64,000 nucleotides of DNA from Bartonella sp. MM73XJBT.G (GCF_028618435.1 NZ_JAQISW010000003.1:62001-126000), one strand, 5' to 3'. Shown: positions 1-9,680, counted from the stretch's first letter. Notes: a model not told the origin generated them from the sequence alone. Translations and numbers: made by a program.

Positions 1-990
1 CATAACCCTAAATTAGCAATGCAGCACTTTTCACGCATTCCTCAACTTTCTTCTTTACCTTTTTCTGCATCACGTGGATATTACTGGATGGGACGAACAG
101 CAGAAACGCTAAGAGAACACAAAAATGCCCAACATTACTTTCATCGCGCTGCTCATTTTGGTACAACTTATTATGGTCAATTAGCCGCTGCACGACTCAA
201 TCAAAAAAAGCTTAACATCTCCTTTCCTAAACCAACAACCGCTGAACGACAGCATTTTAGTGCAAGAAAAACTATTAAAGCAATTCAACGTCTTGAAGAA
301 GCTGGCTATGCTGATTTTGCTAAAGTTTTTTATAGAGAGCTTGGAAAAAAAATAGAAAGCCCTGGTGAATTAGCCCTTTTGGCTGTTATGGCAGAAAAAA
401 ATGGTGACTATTATACCAGCCTCAAAATCGGGAAAATGGCTGTTTTTCAAGGGAAAAATGTCGGGGCACTTTCTCATCCTCTGGGCGCTATACCAGCTTC
501 TGCACATATTTCTGTAGAAGAAAAATCACTTATTTATGCTATTGCACGCCAAGAAAGCGAATTTAATCCAACAGCCATATCAAAAGCAGGTGCACAAGGT
601 ATACTCCAATTGCTTCCTACAACAGCAAAAGCACTAGCAAGAAAATACTCAATCGCATGGTCTCATAAAAAATTCAGCAGTGATACTCATTATAATGTGA
701 CATTAGGTGCTCATTTTCTCAATGAACAATTGGAACGTTTTAATGGATCCTATATCCTAACGCTCATTGGCTATAATGCGGGGCCCCGTCGAGTTAATGA
801 ATGGATAAAACGTTATGGCGATCCTCGAGGAAAATCTCTCGATAACATCGTTGATTGGATTGAGCGCATTCCTTATACAGAAACACGGAATTACGTAATG
901 CGCGTTATGGAAAATTACGGCGTCTACAAAGCAAGACTCACTGGAAAAATAGATATAAAAACCGACCTTCTTTCTGGTCGATGGAAATAA
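1..990 (+). CDS. slt: Soluble lytic murein transglycosylase, 3' part
   Basis: The reading frame is open to the first base of the window, so the N-terminus lies outside it; the Met codon at 19 is not necessarily a start. The C-terminal third is a goose-lysozyme-like SLT domain: the ARQESEFNP motif carries the catalytic Glu (codon 553-555), followed by SKAGAQGILQL and the late GYNAGPRRVNEW motif. The upstream part is alpha-helical and resembles the superhelical U/L region of Slt70-type enzymes. Such enzymes act in the periplasm, cutting the MurNAc-GlcNAc bond of peptidoglycan with formation of 1,6-anhydro ends. The gene ends alone and is followed by about 1 kb of non-coding DNA. Family is certain; the exact subfamily is inferred. 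Confidence 0.9.
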   Translation, partial: HNPKLAMQHFSRIPQLSSLPFSASRGYYWMGRTAETLREHKNAQHYFHRAAHFGTTYYGQLAAARLNQKKLNISFPKPTTAERQHFSARKTIKAIQRLEEAGYADFAKVFYRELGKKIESPGELALLAVMAEKNGDYYTSLKIGKMAVFQGKNVGALSHPLGAIPASAHISVEEKSLIYAIARQESEFNPTAISKAGAQGILQLLPTTAKALARKYSIAWSHKKFSSDTHYNVTLGAHFLNEQLERFNGSYILTLIGYNAGPRRVNEWIKRYGDPRGKSLDNIVDWIERIPYTETRNYVMRVMENYGVYKARLTGKIDIKTDLLSGRWK

Positions 991-1294
991 TATATCTTCT
1001 CAAATACGAGTAGGCTCTTAAGAGGACTTTGTTCCTTCCTAAAAAAGTACCCACATACAGCCTCACTTTTAACGTACAAGTTTAAGTGATTTAATTGATT
1101 CAGTATCAATAGAGCTGAGATAGGAAAATTCTACGCTATTCTGGGCTTTCATTCCAAATATAAAATAATGAATGATCATTATCAATCATCATGTTGCACA
1201 AATATTTCATTTCTTCTCAAGATATAAATGATAATAACATAGAAATTATCAATGTAAAAACAGTGAAACGAATAGCGTATCCTTTTACTGTTTC

Positions 1295-1424
1295 TTATTC
1301 ATCAACATTCAAGTCTTGTACAACAACACGTTTTTTCTGATTACAATATTTCTATCCCCCATAGGGGTAAGATATCACTACTATAGCTGTTTGGATCATC
1401 TCTAAAGCAAAAAGATAAACTCAT
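1295..1424 (-). pseudogene. Decayed copy of the small-ORF family (C-terminal part)
   Basis: Read on the minus strand, the end of this segment encodes CNQKKRVVVQDLNVDE then a stop at 1295-1297, which can be aligned with the CEKKAVSFKDW part of the intact 57-codon frame at 24338-24511. Upstream, the block reading GTTTATCTTTTTG, then GTGATAT, matches the block upstream of that frame. An in-frame stop lies just before the aligned Cys, so the copy is broken. The similarity is short and was judged by eye. Confidence 0.3.
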
Positions 1425-1749
1425 TGAGTAAGACAACCTTAAAGATAAAAAAATATCCTCCTGCACCTTCTCTTTTCATTCATCTTTACAACTTTTAAAC
1501 ATATTCATATCTTTTAGCAATAAAGATGAAGCTTTACCTTTTGTTTCTCTCATTTTCACATATAAGATCACCCCCTTTATATAAAATAAAATATCTGTCC
1601 CAAATAGTATGTATTTCTTATGCCTATTTTTATTTTAAAAGGTATTTTTTAATGCTCTTAAGTTCATTTCACAACGGTGAATATGAAAAGTACTTATGAA
1701 AAATCTCTCTCGAATGGTATAGCGATTAGATATATCGCTTTTAATGAGA

Positions 1750-1902
1750 TAAGAGTGATGCGCCTACCATCTCCCCTAATACCTGATATTGCAACAGCCT
1801 TTTCATTTAGAGCATTCATAAGAAATATGTTCACTCCTCAAACTTTTTACCCATGTTCTCCCTTGTGACGTCTCTTTAAGCGAATGGTTTTGATTGATTC
1901 AA
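1750..1902 (-). repeat. Degenerate repeat family 1, copy A
   Basis: On the minus strand this begins with the complement of TTGATTGATTCAA (1890-1902), reads as ESIKTIRLKR followed by GRTWVK, and later as QYQVLGEM. These match, in order, ESIN, W-I-K and YREIGGES in copy B (32.46-32.71 kb), and KSM, GRGHWWIK and FREMGE in copy C (36.86-37.14 kb). The frame is interrupted. Origin is unknown. Confidence 0.35.
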
Positions 1903-2003
1903 CGTCAAAAAAAACTAGAAAAAACTATATTTCATTCACATTATGAAATTATGAGCAATCATTCTAAACCAATATATTATCTAAACAGAAACCTTCATAA
2001 AAA

Positions 2004-2783
2004 TCAGCTAAATATCAAGGATACTCTAATCATTTTGTTTATCTTTGATGGTGGAGGGGGTGGAAAAGAGCCGACACGTTGAAGGGCTGCCATAGCCAGC
2101 CGATCAAGTTCTGGATCTCCGGCAGAAACGACGACACGGCTAGAAAAAATATTCCCCCGCTCGTGTACCCTAAACTCTAACTTCACCGTTCCTTTTGCCC
2201 GACTGGTACGTTGTCCTACAACATAATTTTTTTGCTTTTCTAATTGCGACTGTACCTTTGCTAACCACTCCATCAACACCATATCTTCAAACCCTGCTGT
2301 ACTGCCGCTCTGTCTAGCAGTAAACGAACGTGCAGTCTTCACAAGGGGGAGCTTGATAACTGTTTTTGGTCTCGTTTTTTTTTCAAATATTTTATCTTCT
2401 ACTTTATAAGGAAGAGATTCTTCCAAAGACTTTTCTATAAAATCATCTTTTTCTACAGTCTGCTGCGGCTCTTCTGGTTGAGTTTCATCCACCCTCTCCG
2501 ATATCTCAGGCTCTTGCTCAGCAAGATCTGGTTGTAATAATTCTGATTTTGCACTGACACTTGATAAGTCTGTATCATGATCTGGATTCGACGAATCTAT
2601 ATCAGCATCCAGATAGAGACTCTCTTGGGCAAGAGTTAGCATAACCGTCGAAGAGAGCGTACCGTTACTGACACCAGTCTTTCGAAAATAAAACTGTGCG
2701 CCCAATACTATATGCAAAGAAAGGGCGCCAACAAATGCACCAATCCAAAGAGCTGATAGCTGCTTCATATTTGCAAAGTTCAT
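2004..2783 (-). CDS. tonB: TonB energy-transducing protein
   Basis: This 259-residue protein has an N-terminal membrane anchor (residues about 8-30), a long acidic and Pro-containing periplasmic linker (about 65-150) and a C-terminal TonB domain containing GTVKLEFRVHERGNI and the run FPPPPPSK near the end. It passes proton-motive energy from ExbB/ExbD to outer-membrane receptors. It sits head to head with the haem receptor hutA across 242 bases, so its obvious client is HutA; exbB and exbD are not in the window. The ATG at 2783 is preceded by GGGAGA at a suitable distance. Sharing of control with hutA is likely in this genus but was not read directly from a known operator. Confidence 0.92.
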   Translation of the reverse strand: MNFANMKQLSALWIGAFVGALSLHIVLGAQFYFRKTGVSNGTLSSTVMLTLAQESLYLDADIDSSNPDHDTDLSSVSAKSELLQPDLAEQEPEISERVDETQPEEPQQTVEKDDFIEKSLEESLPYKVEDKIFEKKTRPKTVIKLPLVKTARSFTARQSGSTAGFEDMVLMEWLAKVQSQLEKQKNYVVGQRTSRAKGTVKLEFRVHERGNIFSSRVVVSAGDPELDRLAMAALQRVGSFPPPPPSKINKMIRVSLIFS

Positions 2784-2865
2784 CGTTTCTCCCGCCGCTA
2801 TTCTACGTGCAATATTGGTATTTCATCTCATTAAAACAAGCTATTTTGAAATTGCAACTTTTTTC

Positions 2866-2894
2866 TTGACTGATTTTATCATGTTTAATATGGT
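2866..2894 (+). promoter_or_regulatory. Candidate hutA promoter
   Basis: TTGACT (2866-2871) and TATGGT (2889-2894) are separated by 17 bases in the tonB-hutA intergenic region, in the hutA direction, leaving a leader of roughly 125 bases. The -10 box is imperfect. In this genus haem genes are reported to be controlled by Irr, but I could not place an operator with confidence. Confidence 0.35.
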
Positions 2895-3025
2895 TTCTCT
2901 GTGATTTTATATTGTTAAATCATTCCTGCTTGGTTGGTTAACTTTTGATAGGGTTAAGTCAGGCGTTTTTATGTAAAGTTTCAAGCTTAGAGAGGGGATG
3001 TTTTAAAAAAAGGTTATAATGTGTT

Positions 3026-5239
3026 ATGCGAATAAGACGAGAAAATATCCATAAGAGCTGTGTGATTTTAGGTGCGTTGTCGGTTTGTATACCTTCGTTT
3101 GTTTTTGCGCAAAACAGTGATAAGGATGTTGTGACTGAGCTCAAACCAATCCTTATTAAAGGAAAAAAAATAGAAGATGCTGCAAATTCAATAACCATTC
3201 TAACTGATCGTAAAACCAACGAGAATATTGATGAAAAACAAGTAACTGATGAGTATGACGTGAGTCGTCTTAATCCTTCTGTCTCTTATAACTCAGAAAA
3301 TAATAGTTTTGTTATTCGTGGTTTAGATGCGAACCGTGTTCTTACGACAATGGATGGTATTTCTCTTCCTTGGTTTAATGATGTACTGCGTGGTGGTGGT
3401 GGTGGAAACACCACTTTTGATTTCAACGCTCTTTCTGCGTTTGATACTATTCAAGGATCAGATTCTAGTCTTTATGGTTCTGGCGCCTTAGGGGGAGTAA
3501 TTGCGTTGCGTACCCTTAATCCTGAAGACCTTATAACTGAAGAAAAGAATTGGGGGAGCCTTATAAAAGGTGGTTATAACTCTGTTGATAACAGCTGGCG
3601 CATCAATCAAGCTTTTGCTGTGCGCAATTATCGAACATTCTTGCTTTTACAAGGATCTTATGTGGGGGGGAATGAACGTAAGAATATGGGAACTGAGGGA
3701 GGATATGAAGAGCGTACACGTAAAAACCCTTCTCAGTTTGACAGGAATAACTTACTTTTTAAAATTCATCAATATTTGAGTGATAATCATCGGCTTGGTT
3801 TTACTGCAGAACGTTTTAATTATGATATAAATACGCACTCCTTGAATGGATTCTCCGCTCTTGCTCCTACTGCGTATGTCCCAGGTTCTGTTTATAATAA
3901 GGACAATAAATACCGTGAACGTCTTTCTCTTTCTTATAATTATAATGGTGATGGCGGTGCGATTGTTGATGCTTTTCGTGGGCAGCTTTATTGGCAAAGG
4001 CAGTCAGATCGTGACACTATGACTGGTGTTCGTATTCGAGCACCCAAAGGGGATTATTTGAGAGATAATTTTCTGCGTAATACCAATTATGGTTTCAATG
4101 CAGATGCGCTTAAAAAAGTCGATTTTGGCACTGTAAGCCATACGTTCAAGATTGCCGCTAATGTTTCGTCATCTAAATTTCATCACTATTTGTTCGGTAA
4201 AGACAATTGCCATTTAGAAGAAAATGCGCGTGGATGCTCTATGATGCCTGCTAATCGGTCAGATTCACCAGACACAAATGGTTATAATTTAGGTTTTGTT
4301 TTTGAAGATGAAATTGGGTTGAGTGATAATCGTTTTCGTATAACATCAGGAGTTCGGTATGATTGGTACAAATATGTTCCGCAAAAAAGCTCCGCTTATG
4401 AAAAAGCTCTAATTTCTGATAGATTTCCTCCAGAAAGAAATGGATCTCGCTTTTCTCCTAAATTACGCATGGAGTGGGATATTCGTAATCAAATAACGCT
4501 CTATGCTCAATGGGCACAAGCTTTCCGTGCACCACGTATTTCAGAACTTTACGTTTCTTATATTAGACCCTCTGCTTATTACGCAAAGGGAAATCCTGAT
4601 CTTCAACCAGAAAAAAGCAATGGGTATGATATTGGTCTACGGTATGGAAATGCAAGTTTTGGTGGTTCTTTCAATGCCTTTATCAACCAATATCAAAATT
4701 TCATAGATATCGAGGATAAAGGGCCGTCAGAAGAATTCAGGTTTAAACGTCTGCATTATATAAATCGTTCACGCGTGAGAATTTTGGGTGTTGAAACAAA
4801 GGCGCGTTTAGTTCTTAAAAATGATTTTCATAGCAATGTTTCTCTTGTCTATTTACAAGGAAAAGATCTTGACAAAAAGGAATATCTTAACTCGATTCCT
4901 CCTTTGAAAGCCGTTATCGGATTAGGATATGCAAAAGAGGTTTGGGGGGGCGATATTATTCTTACTTTGGCAGCCAAACGTGACAAAGTAGCTAGAGAAT
5001 CTGATTATCAAAAAATTCCAGGATACCATGTTGTTGATATGACGGGGTGGTGGAAACCATTCGGTGAAACAGGACCTATCTTAAGAGCTGGTGTTTATAA
5101 TCTTTTCAATACAAAATATTGGAATGCATCAGATCTTCCTTCCGGTAAAAATGCAATTGCGAATAAAAATATAGCTCCGAAGGATTATTATAGCCAGCCT
5201 GGTCGTAACTTTAAGGTGTCTTTCGTACAAAAGTTTTAG
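3026..5239 (+). CDS. hutA: TonB-dependent outer-membrane haem receptor
   Basis: A 737-residue outer-membrane protein. Residues 1-28 are a signal peptide ending FVFA; a TonB-box-like stretch LKPILIKG follows, then a plug domain (about 60-180, with FVIRGLDANRV and GSDSSLYGSGALGG), and a 22-strand-type barrel ending in a C-terminal Phe. FRAP and NPDLQPE boxes typical of haem/haemoglobin receptors are present. It imports haem through the outer membrane using TonB energy and leads the hutA-hemS-hutB-hutC-hmuV cluster. The segment between FRAP and NPDL has no His, whereas characterised receptors such as HemR and HmuR carry a conserved one there; haem specificity therefore rests on the overall family and the neighbours. 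Confidence 0.93.
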   Translation: MRIRRENIHKSCVILGALSVCIPSFVFAQNSDKDVVTELKPILIKGKKIEDAANSITILTDRKTNENIDEKQVTDEYDVSRLNPSVSYNSENNSFVIRGLDANRVLTTMDGISLPWFNDVLRGGGGGNTTFDFNALSAFDTIQGSDSSLYGSGALGGVIALRTLNPEDLITEEKNWGSLIKGGYNSVDNSWRINQAFAVRNYRTFLLLQGSYVGGNERKNMGTEGGYEERTRKNPSQFDRNNLLFKIHQYLSDNHRLGFTAERFNYDINTHSLNGFSALAPTAYVPGSVYNKDNKYRERLSLSYNYNGDGGAIVDAFRGQLYWQRQSDRDTMTGVRIRAPKGDYLRDNFLRNTNYGFNADALKKVDFGTVSHTFKIAANVSSSKFHHYLFGKDNCHLEENARGCSMMPANRSDSPDTNGYNLGFVFEDEIGLSDNRFRITSGVRYDWYKYVPQKSSAYEKALISDRFPPERNGSRFSPKLRMEWDIRNQITLYAQWAQAFRAPRISELYVSYIRPSAYYAKGNPDLQPEKSNGYDIGLRYGNASFGGSFNAFINQYQNFIDIEDKGPSEEFRFKRLHYINRSRVRILGVETKARLVLKNDFHSNVSLVYLQGKDLDKKEYLNSIPPLKAVIGLGYAKEVWGGDIILTLAAKRDKVARESDYQKIPGYHVVDMTGWWKPFGETGPILRAGVYNLFNTKYWNASDLPSGKNAIANKNIAPKDYYSQPGRNFKVSFVQKF

Positions 5240-5496
5240 TCACGTCTGTTAACGATTAGATCAAAAGTCGTATCGATAAAAGGATCAGTTATTGTGTTTC
5301 TAATATCTTTAAAATTACAAAGATTTGGTAGAAAAGCCCTAATTCTTTCCGTTTTATCGTTTTTTGATTGTTCAGCTGTTGGCGGTAAAGCGTTATTTTG
5401 TGATAGATTGAACTCTTAAAAGAATTTAATCTATTGCCTTGGAATTATAAAATTTGAAAGTTAGTTTTTGAGTTAAGTAACATAAAGGTAAAGTCC

Positions 5497-6540
5497 ATGG
5501 CATATACAGCTGAAATGATTCTTCGTTTACGTGAAGAGAAAAAAGAAATGCGAAACCGCGATTTTGCGGTTTCGATTGGTATATCCGAAGCGGAGCTTAT
5601 TGCGGCCTATTGTACCATTGGAAAAGCAAAAAGACTACAAACTAATGTTGCTACTCTCTTGGAAAGTGCTCCGCGACTTGGAAAAGTCATGGTCTTAACA
5701 CGCAATGAATATGCTGTTCACGAAATAACAGGATGTTTTGAAAAAATTGTTCAAAATCAACATATTCCTATTACGTTGGGTGAAATTGATTTGCGTATTT
5801 TTACAAAACAATGGAAGTTTGGTTTTGAATATGATGTCATTATCCTTGGAAAGCCTGCAAAAAGTCTACAGTTCTTTGATGAGCATGGCGTTGCTATTTT
5901 AAAAATCTATTCTAAAGATATGACCAACATGGAAGAGTGGAATAAACTTGTTGAAAATCTCCTTCTTGAAGATCAGTCCTCTGTTCTTAACATTCTTCCT
6001 GTTTCCCTTCCAGTTCAGTGTGACATAACAGAATTGGATATTGAGAATTTTCGGGATCGTTGGCGTAAAATGACAGATGTACACCAACTTCATAAAATTA
6101 TTTCCGAATTTAGAATTAATCGGCATCATGCTGTAAAATATGCTGGCAATGAATTTGCCGATGAATTACAGGTAGATGCTGTTGAAATAATGCTGAACCA
6201 AGTCGCAAAACAAGGACTGCCCATTATGTGTTTTGTTGGGAATAAAGGGTGTATTCAAATTTTTAGTGGAACTGTAAAAAATATTAAGCAAATGGGACCT
6301 TGGCTTAATGTTCTTGATCCGAGCTTTGATCTTCATTTACTTACGTCTGGAATTGCTAGTGTATGGCATGTCCGCAAACCTACCCGTGATGGTTATATCA
6401 GTTCACTTGAAGTTTTCGATAAAAATGATGGTATGATTGTTCAATTTTTTGGGCTGCGCAAAGAAGGTCAAAAAGAGCGTGAGGATTGGCGTTCTTTATT
6501 GAAGTCTCTTCCTCCCTATCAAAAATTAGTCGTCGCTTAG
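5497..6540 (+). CDS. hemS: Haem-handling protein HemS/HmuS family
   Basis: 347 residues, the usual length for this family of tandem structural repeats. The N-terminal MILRLREEKKEMRNRDFA and later RDRWRKMTDVHQLHKI resemble HemS/ChuS/PhuS proteins, which accept haem in the cytoplasm and either store it, traffic it or support its breakdown. The two halves (about 1-170 and 180-347) look like repeats of one fold. The gene lies between the receptor and the periplasmic binding protein genes, 257 bases after hutA and 11 bases before hutB, so it probably has its own promoter and reads into hutB. The sequence does not say whether this member degrades haem. Confidence 0.92.
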   Translation: MAYTAEMILRLREEKKEMRNRDFAVSIGISEAELIAAYCTIGKAKRLQTNVATLLESAPRLGKVMVLTRNEYAVHEITGCFEKIVQNQHIPITLGEIDLRIFTKQWKFGFEYDVIILGKPAKSLQFFDEHGVAILKIYSKDMTNMEEWNKLVENLLLEDQSSVLNILPVSLPVQCDITELDIENFRDRWRKMTDVHQLHKIISEFRINRHHAVKYAGNEFADELQVDAVEIMLNQVAKQGLPIMCFVGNKGCIQIFSGTVKNIKQMGPWLNVLDPSFDLHLLTSGIASVWHVRKPTRDGYISSLEVFDKNDGMIVQFFGLRKEGQKEREDWRSLLKSLPPYQKLVVA

Positions 6541-6551
6541 AAAGATAAAAT

Positions 6552-7457
6552 ATGCCTATACTTCTTTTGCGCAGACACTTAAATTTTTTTCTTCTTTTTA
6601 TACTGCTTTTTCTTAGCTTCTTTTCTCAACGTGTCATTGCTGAACCTACTACGCATTTTTCTAAAAATGCACGAATTGTCTCTATTGGTGGTTCTCTGAC
6701 AGAAATTGTTTATGCATTAGGTGCACAAGATCAACTTGTTGCCCGTGATAGTACAAGTGTTTATCCCAAAGAATCCCTCAAGCTTCCTGTACTTGGTTAC
6801 ATGCGTGCTCTTTCACCTGAAAGTGTTCTGTCTTTTGCTCCAGAAGGTATCTTGCTCATTGAAGGAAGTGGGCCTCCTTCAACAATTGAAATTCTCAAAA
6901 AAACATCAATCCCTATCGTGATTATACCAGAAAGCTATTCTCGAGAAAGTGTTATAGAAAAAATTCGTCTCGTTGGAAAAGCCATCCATCGTGAAGAGCA
7001 AGCCGCTGCATTAATTCAAAAAGTAAGCCGTGACTTTGTAGACAATGATGCTCTTTTGGCAAAGGTAACAAAACAAAAGCGAGTCCTTTTTATTTTGTCT
7101 GTGCAAAATGGACGCGTTATGGCATCTGGAACAGATACAGCCGCTGATGGTATCATAAAACTTTCAGGTGGTCTCAATGCCATTACTGATTATAAAGGGT
7201 ATAAACTTCTCAATAACGAAGCGTTATTGAAAGCAAATCCTGATGTTATTTTGCTTATAACACACAGTGGAAAATCTGTTAATCTTGAAAAGCTTTTAGC
7301 TATACCAGCAATTCAAGCAACAGCTGCCGCCCAAAATCACGCTATTAAACAAATGGATGCTATGTACCTTTTAGGATTTGGTCCACGCACTGCAGATGCA
7401 TCAAGAGAACTTATTCATATGCTTTATGGTACAAACAAAAACGATAAAAACGGATAG
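6552..7457 (+). CDS. hutB: Periplasmic haem-binding protein of haem ABC transporter
   Basis: 301 residues with a hydrophobic signal peptide (about 1-30, ending RVIA) and a class III periplasmic binding fold: RIVSIGGSLTEIVYALG at the start, ARDSTSVYP, a long connecting helix near the middle (ESVIEKIRLVGKAIHREEQ), then the second lobe. This type (HutB/HmuT) takes haem from the receptor and hands it to the HutC permease. It follows hemS closely and is followed within 20 bases by hutC, so the three are probably one transcript. Confidence 0.93.
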   Translation: MPILLLRRHLNFFLLFILLFLSFFSQRVIAEPTTHFSKNARIVSIGGSLTEIVYALGAQDQLVARDSTSVYPKESLKLPVLGYMRALSPESVLSFAPEGILLIEGSGPPSTIEILKKTSIPIVIIPESYSRESVIEKIRLVGKAIHREEQAAALIQKVSRDFVDNDALLAKVTKQKRVLFILSVQNGRVMASGTDTAADGIIKLSGGLNAITDYKGYKLLNNEALLKANPDVILLITHSGKSVNLEKLLAIPAIQATAAAQNHAIKQMDAMYLLGFGPRTADASRELIHMLYGTNKNDKNG

Positions 7458-7477
7458 AATTGGTAGAGAAGCTGTCC

Positions 7478-8557
7478 ATGATTTATGCATCTGAAACAGA
7501 AAAACAGAAAAAAATAAAGCGTGAAAATTTAAGAAAAATACTCTTATTCGGTCTCATAATATTCCTCGTTTTTAGTATTTTAAGCGGGCTTTTAAATGGT
7601 GCTTCAAATACTTCACTCTTTGATTTTCTTTATAGCATGTTTACGCAAGAATTTTCTGTTAGTCGTAGAACACGTGATTATCTCATATTTATTGATATAA
7701 GGCTTCCTCGCGTTATCTTAGGGCTATTGATCGGAGCGTCTTTAGCTGTCTCTGGGGTTCTGATGCAAGGACTTTTCCGTAATCCTCTTGCAGACCCTGG
7801 AATTGTGGGGGTATCAGCAGGAGCCGGTCTTGGTGCTGTTTTAGCAATTGTTGTAGGGTTTTCCCTTCCTATTTCATTTGCACCTTTTCTAGAACCGTAT
7901 AAAGTTATCATAGGTGCTTTTTTTGGGGGGCTTTTATCAACGATTGTCCTCTACATAATAGCTACCCATCATAGCTTTACTTCTATTGCAACCATGTTGC
8001 TTGCCGGTATTGCCCTTGGGGCCTTAAGCAGTGCAGTTGTCGGAACGTTGATTTTTATCGCAAATGACCAACAATTACGCGATATCACTTTTTGGAGTCT
8101 TGGCTCTCTTGCAGGTGCAACGTGGTTGAAAGTATGGCTTGTTCTCCCTTTCGTCTTTGTTGGTCTTCTTTTCTCCCCCTTTTTATCAAGAGCTCTGAAT
8201 GCTCTTGCGCTTGGTGAAGCCGTTGCTGGTCATATCGGTTTTTCTGTTCAACGCGTTAAAAATATTGCTATTCCCCTTGTTGCTCTTATGTGTGGAAGTG
8301 CTGTTTCTGTCAGTGGTGGTATTGGTTTTATTGGAATTATTGTTCCTCATATTTTACGTCAGCTCATTGGTCCTGATCACCGCTATCTCATTCCTTACTC
8401 TGCTCTCTTAGGGGCAGCATTACTTATTTTTGCTGATACATTTGCACGCTTAATTGTTGCCCCAGCAGAATTGCCAATAGGAATCGTAACAGCACTTTTC
8501 GGTGCTCCCTTCTTCCTGTGGATCCTTATATGCAAACGAGGAACAAACTTTTCATGA
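7478..8557 (+). CDS. hutC: Haem ABC transporter permease (FecCD family)
   Basis: A polytopic inner-membrane protein of the BtuC/FecCD type with about ten hydrophobic segments. It has the hallmark RLPRVILGLLIGASLAVSG followed by MQGLFRNPLADPGIVGVSAG, and SGGIGFIGIIVPH near the C-terminus, the region that contacts the ATPase. Start: a TTG at 7460 is in frame, but the ATG at 7478 is preceded by GAGAAG at normal spacing and gives a usual N-terminus. It overlaps the next gene by 4 bases (ATGA), indicating coupled translation with hmuV. Confidence 0.92.
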   Translation: MIYASETEKQKKIKRENLRKILLFGLIIFLVFSILSGLLNGASNTSLFDFLYSMFTQEFSVSRRTRDYLIFIDIRLPRVILGLLIGASLAVSGVLMQGLFRNPLADPGIVGVSAGAGLGAVLAIVVGFSLPISFAPFLEPYKVIIGAFFGGLLSTIVLYIIATHHSFTSIATMLLAGIALGALSSAVVGTLIFIANDQQLRDITFWSLGSLAGATWLKVWLVLPFVFVGLLFSPFLSRALNALALGEAVAGHIGFSVQRVKNIAIPLVALMCGSAVSVSGGIGFIGIIVPHILRQLIGPDHRYLIPYSALLGAALLIFADTFARLIVAPAELPIGIVTALFGAPFFLWILICKRGTNFS

Positions 8558-9387
8558 TTGAGGCGACAAACATTTGCGTTCAGCGCGGAAAGAAACAGAT
8601 TCTTAATCACGTTAACCTTCAAGCTAAAAGTGGCGCTTTTACCATCATTATCGGTCCCAACGGATCAGGGAAAAGTACTTTTGTTAAAGCATTAAGTGGA
8701 GAAATTCCTTACAGTGGAAAAATAACTTTAAATGGTTATGATGTCCGCCAAACAAAAACTTATGAAATGGCAAAAATGCGAGCCGTTTTACCACAATCAA
8801 CAACGCTCGTATTTCCATTCTTAGTTCATGAAGTTGTGGGGCTTGGACTTTCTGTAAACCAAGTTACTATTGCCAAAGCCGAATTGCAAAATCTTATCCA
8901 AGAAGCTTTAGAACGTGTTGACCTGTCTGATTACGGTAACCTGTATTATCATCAATTATCAGGTGGAGAACAAGCACGCGTACAACTTGCGCGTGTTCTT
9001 TGCCAAATCTGGAAACCTATTTATAATGGAATTCCTCGTTGGATGATATTAGATGAACCTATTGCTAGCCTCGATATTCAACATCAAATTATCGTTATGG
9101 ACATTGCAAAACAATTTGCCCATTCTGGTGGTGGCGTTCTTGCTGTTCTTCACGATCTCAACCTTGCAGCACATTATGCAGATAACATGATCTTACTCAA
9201 GAAGGGCGAGATTTATTGTGAAGGAAATTCTTCTGCTGTTTTGACAACACAAAATCTCCACGATGTTTACCATTGTTTCTTAAATGTTTCTGAATTGCCT
9301 AAAGAAGATGTCCCGTTTGTACTCCCTCAAACAGCGTCCCCCTATGAAATGAGATCACAAAGCTATCCGCTTCAATCTAAAAATTAA
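8554..9387 (+). CDS. hmuV: Haem ABC transporter ATP-binding protein
   Basis: 277 residues from the ATG that overlaps the hutC stop. Walker A GPNGSGKST (about residue 36), signature LSGGEQARVQLARVL, Walker B WMILDEPIASLD and the H-loop in LHDLN are all present. It powers haem import with HutB and HutC. The chain is extended between signature and Walker B (QIWKPIYNGIPRW), a feature of HmuV proteins compared with FecE/BtuD. In-frame ATGs further upstream lie inside hutC and are less likely. The cluster ends here, followed by a weak terminator. Confidence 0.93.
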   Translation: MIEATNICVQRGKKQILNHVNLQAKSGAFTIIIGPNGSGKSTFVKALSGEIPYSGKITLNGYDVRQTKTYEMAKMRAVLPQSTTLVFPFLVHEVVGLGLSVNQVTIAKAELQNLIQEALERVDLSDYGNLYYHQLSGGEQARVQLARVLCQIWKPIYNGIPRWMILDEPIASLDIQHQIIVMDIAKQFAHSGGGVLAVLHDLNLAAHYADNMILLKKGEIYCEGNSSAVLTTQNLHDVYHCFLNVSELPKEDVPFVLPQTASPYEMRSQSYPLQSKN

Positions 9388-9399
9388 AATCCTTGAGAG

Positions 9400-9439
9400 A
9401 AATAAAACACGCAATATCCAAGAGTCTGTTTTATTTTTT
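9400..9439 (+). terminator. Possible terminator of the haem cluster
   Basis: AATAAAACA (9401-9409) pairs with TGTTTTATT (9427-9435) and is followed by a T run. The stem is AT-rich and the loop 17 bases, so it would be weak. It lies 13 bases after hmuV. Confidence 0.4.
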
Positions 9440-9680
9440 AATGAACTCTTTTCTCTAAATCTATAGAAGATTTATTTGTAGTTTTAGTGGCATTATTCTT
9501 TTCATAACCATGTGCTTTAGCTGTTTTTATCAATAGATAAATATTGATTTATAATAATCATTTACCACTCTCTATAGCCAATAAGAATATCAAATATGAT
9601 CACATTTTTCTTTCTCTATTTAAAATTTTTTTTGTCTCTCTTAAGTATCATATGAACCGTATAGGTTCCATCTTTATATA
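9440..9680. other. Non-coding spacer between hmuV and the phage gene
   Basis: AT-rich, without an open frame of note. AATATTGATTTATAATAAT (near 9540) also occurs near 31090; the match is short and AT-rich and may be chance. Confidence 0.4.

Larger units (their letters stand above)
991..2003. other. Gene-free stretch with decayed repeat fragments
   Basis: No intact gene is visible. On the minus strand it holds three pieces related to sequences elsewhere in the window: an ESIK-type fragment at about 1085-1101, a decayed copy of a small reading frame at 1295-1424, and a repeat copy at about 1750-1902. A possible open frame of 63 codons at 1677-1868 (+) has no recognisable product or ribosome binding site and is not called. 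AATGATCATTATCAATCAT at about 1170 is reminiscent of iron-box half sites, but is a single occurrence and could be chance. Confidence 0.6.

Noticed and set aside
1112-1145. GCTGAGATAGG, resembling the CUGAGA of a TPP riboswitch
   Set aside because: No second conserved core follows and no thiamin gene is downstream; a chance hexamer.
1677-1868. 63-codon plus-strand frame
   Set aside because: No ribosome site or motif, and it lies opposite degenerate repeat copy A.
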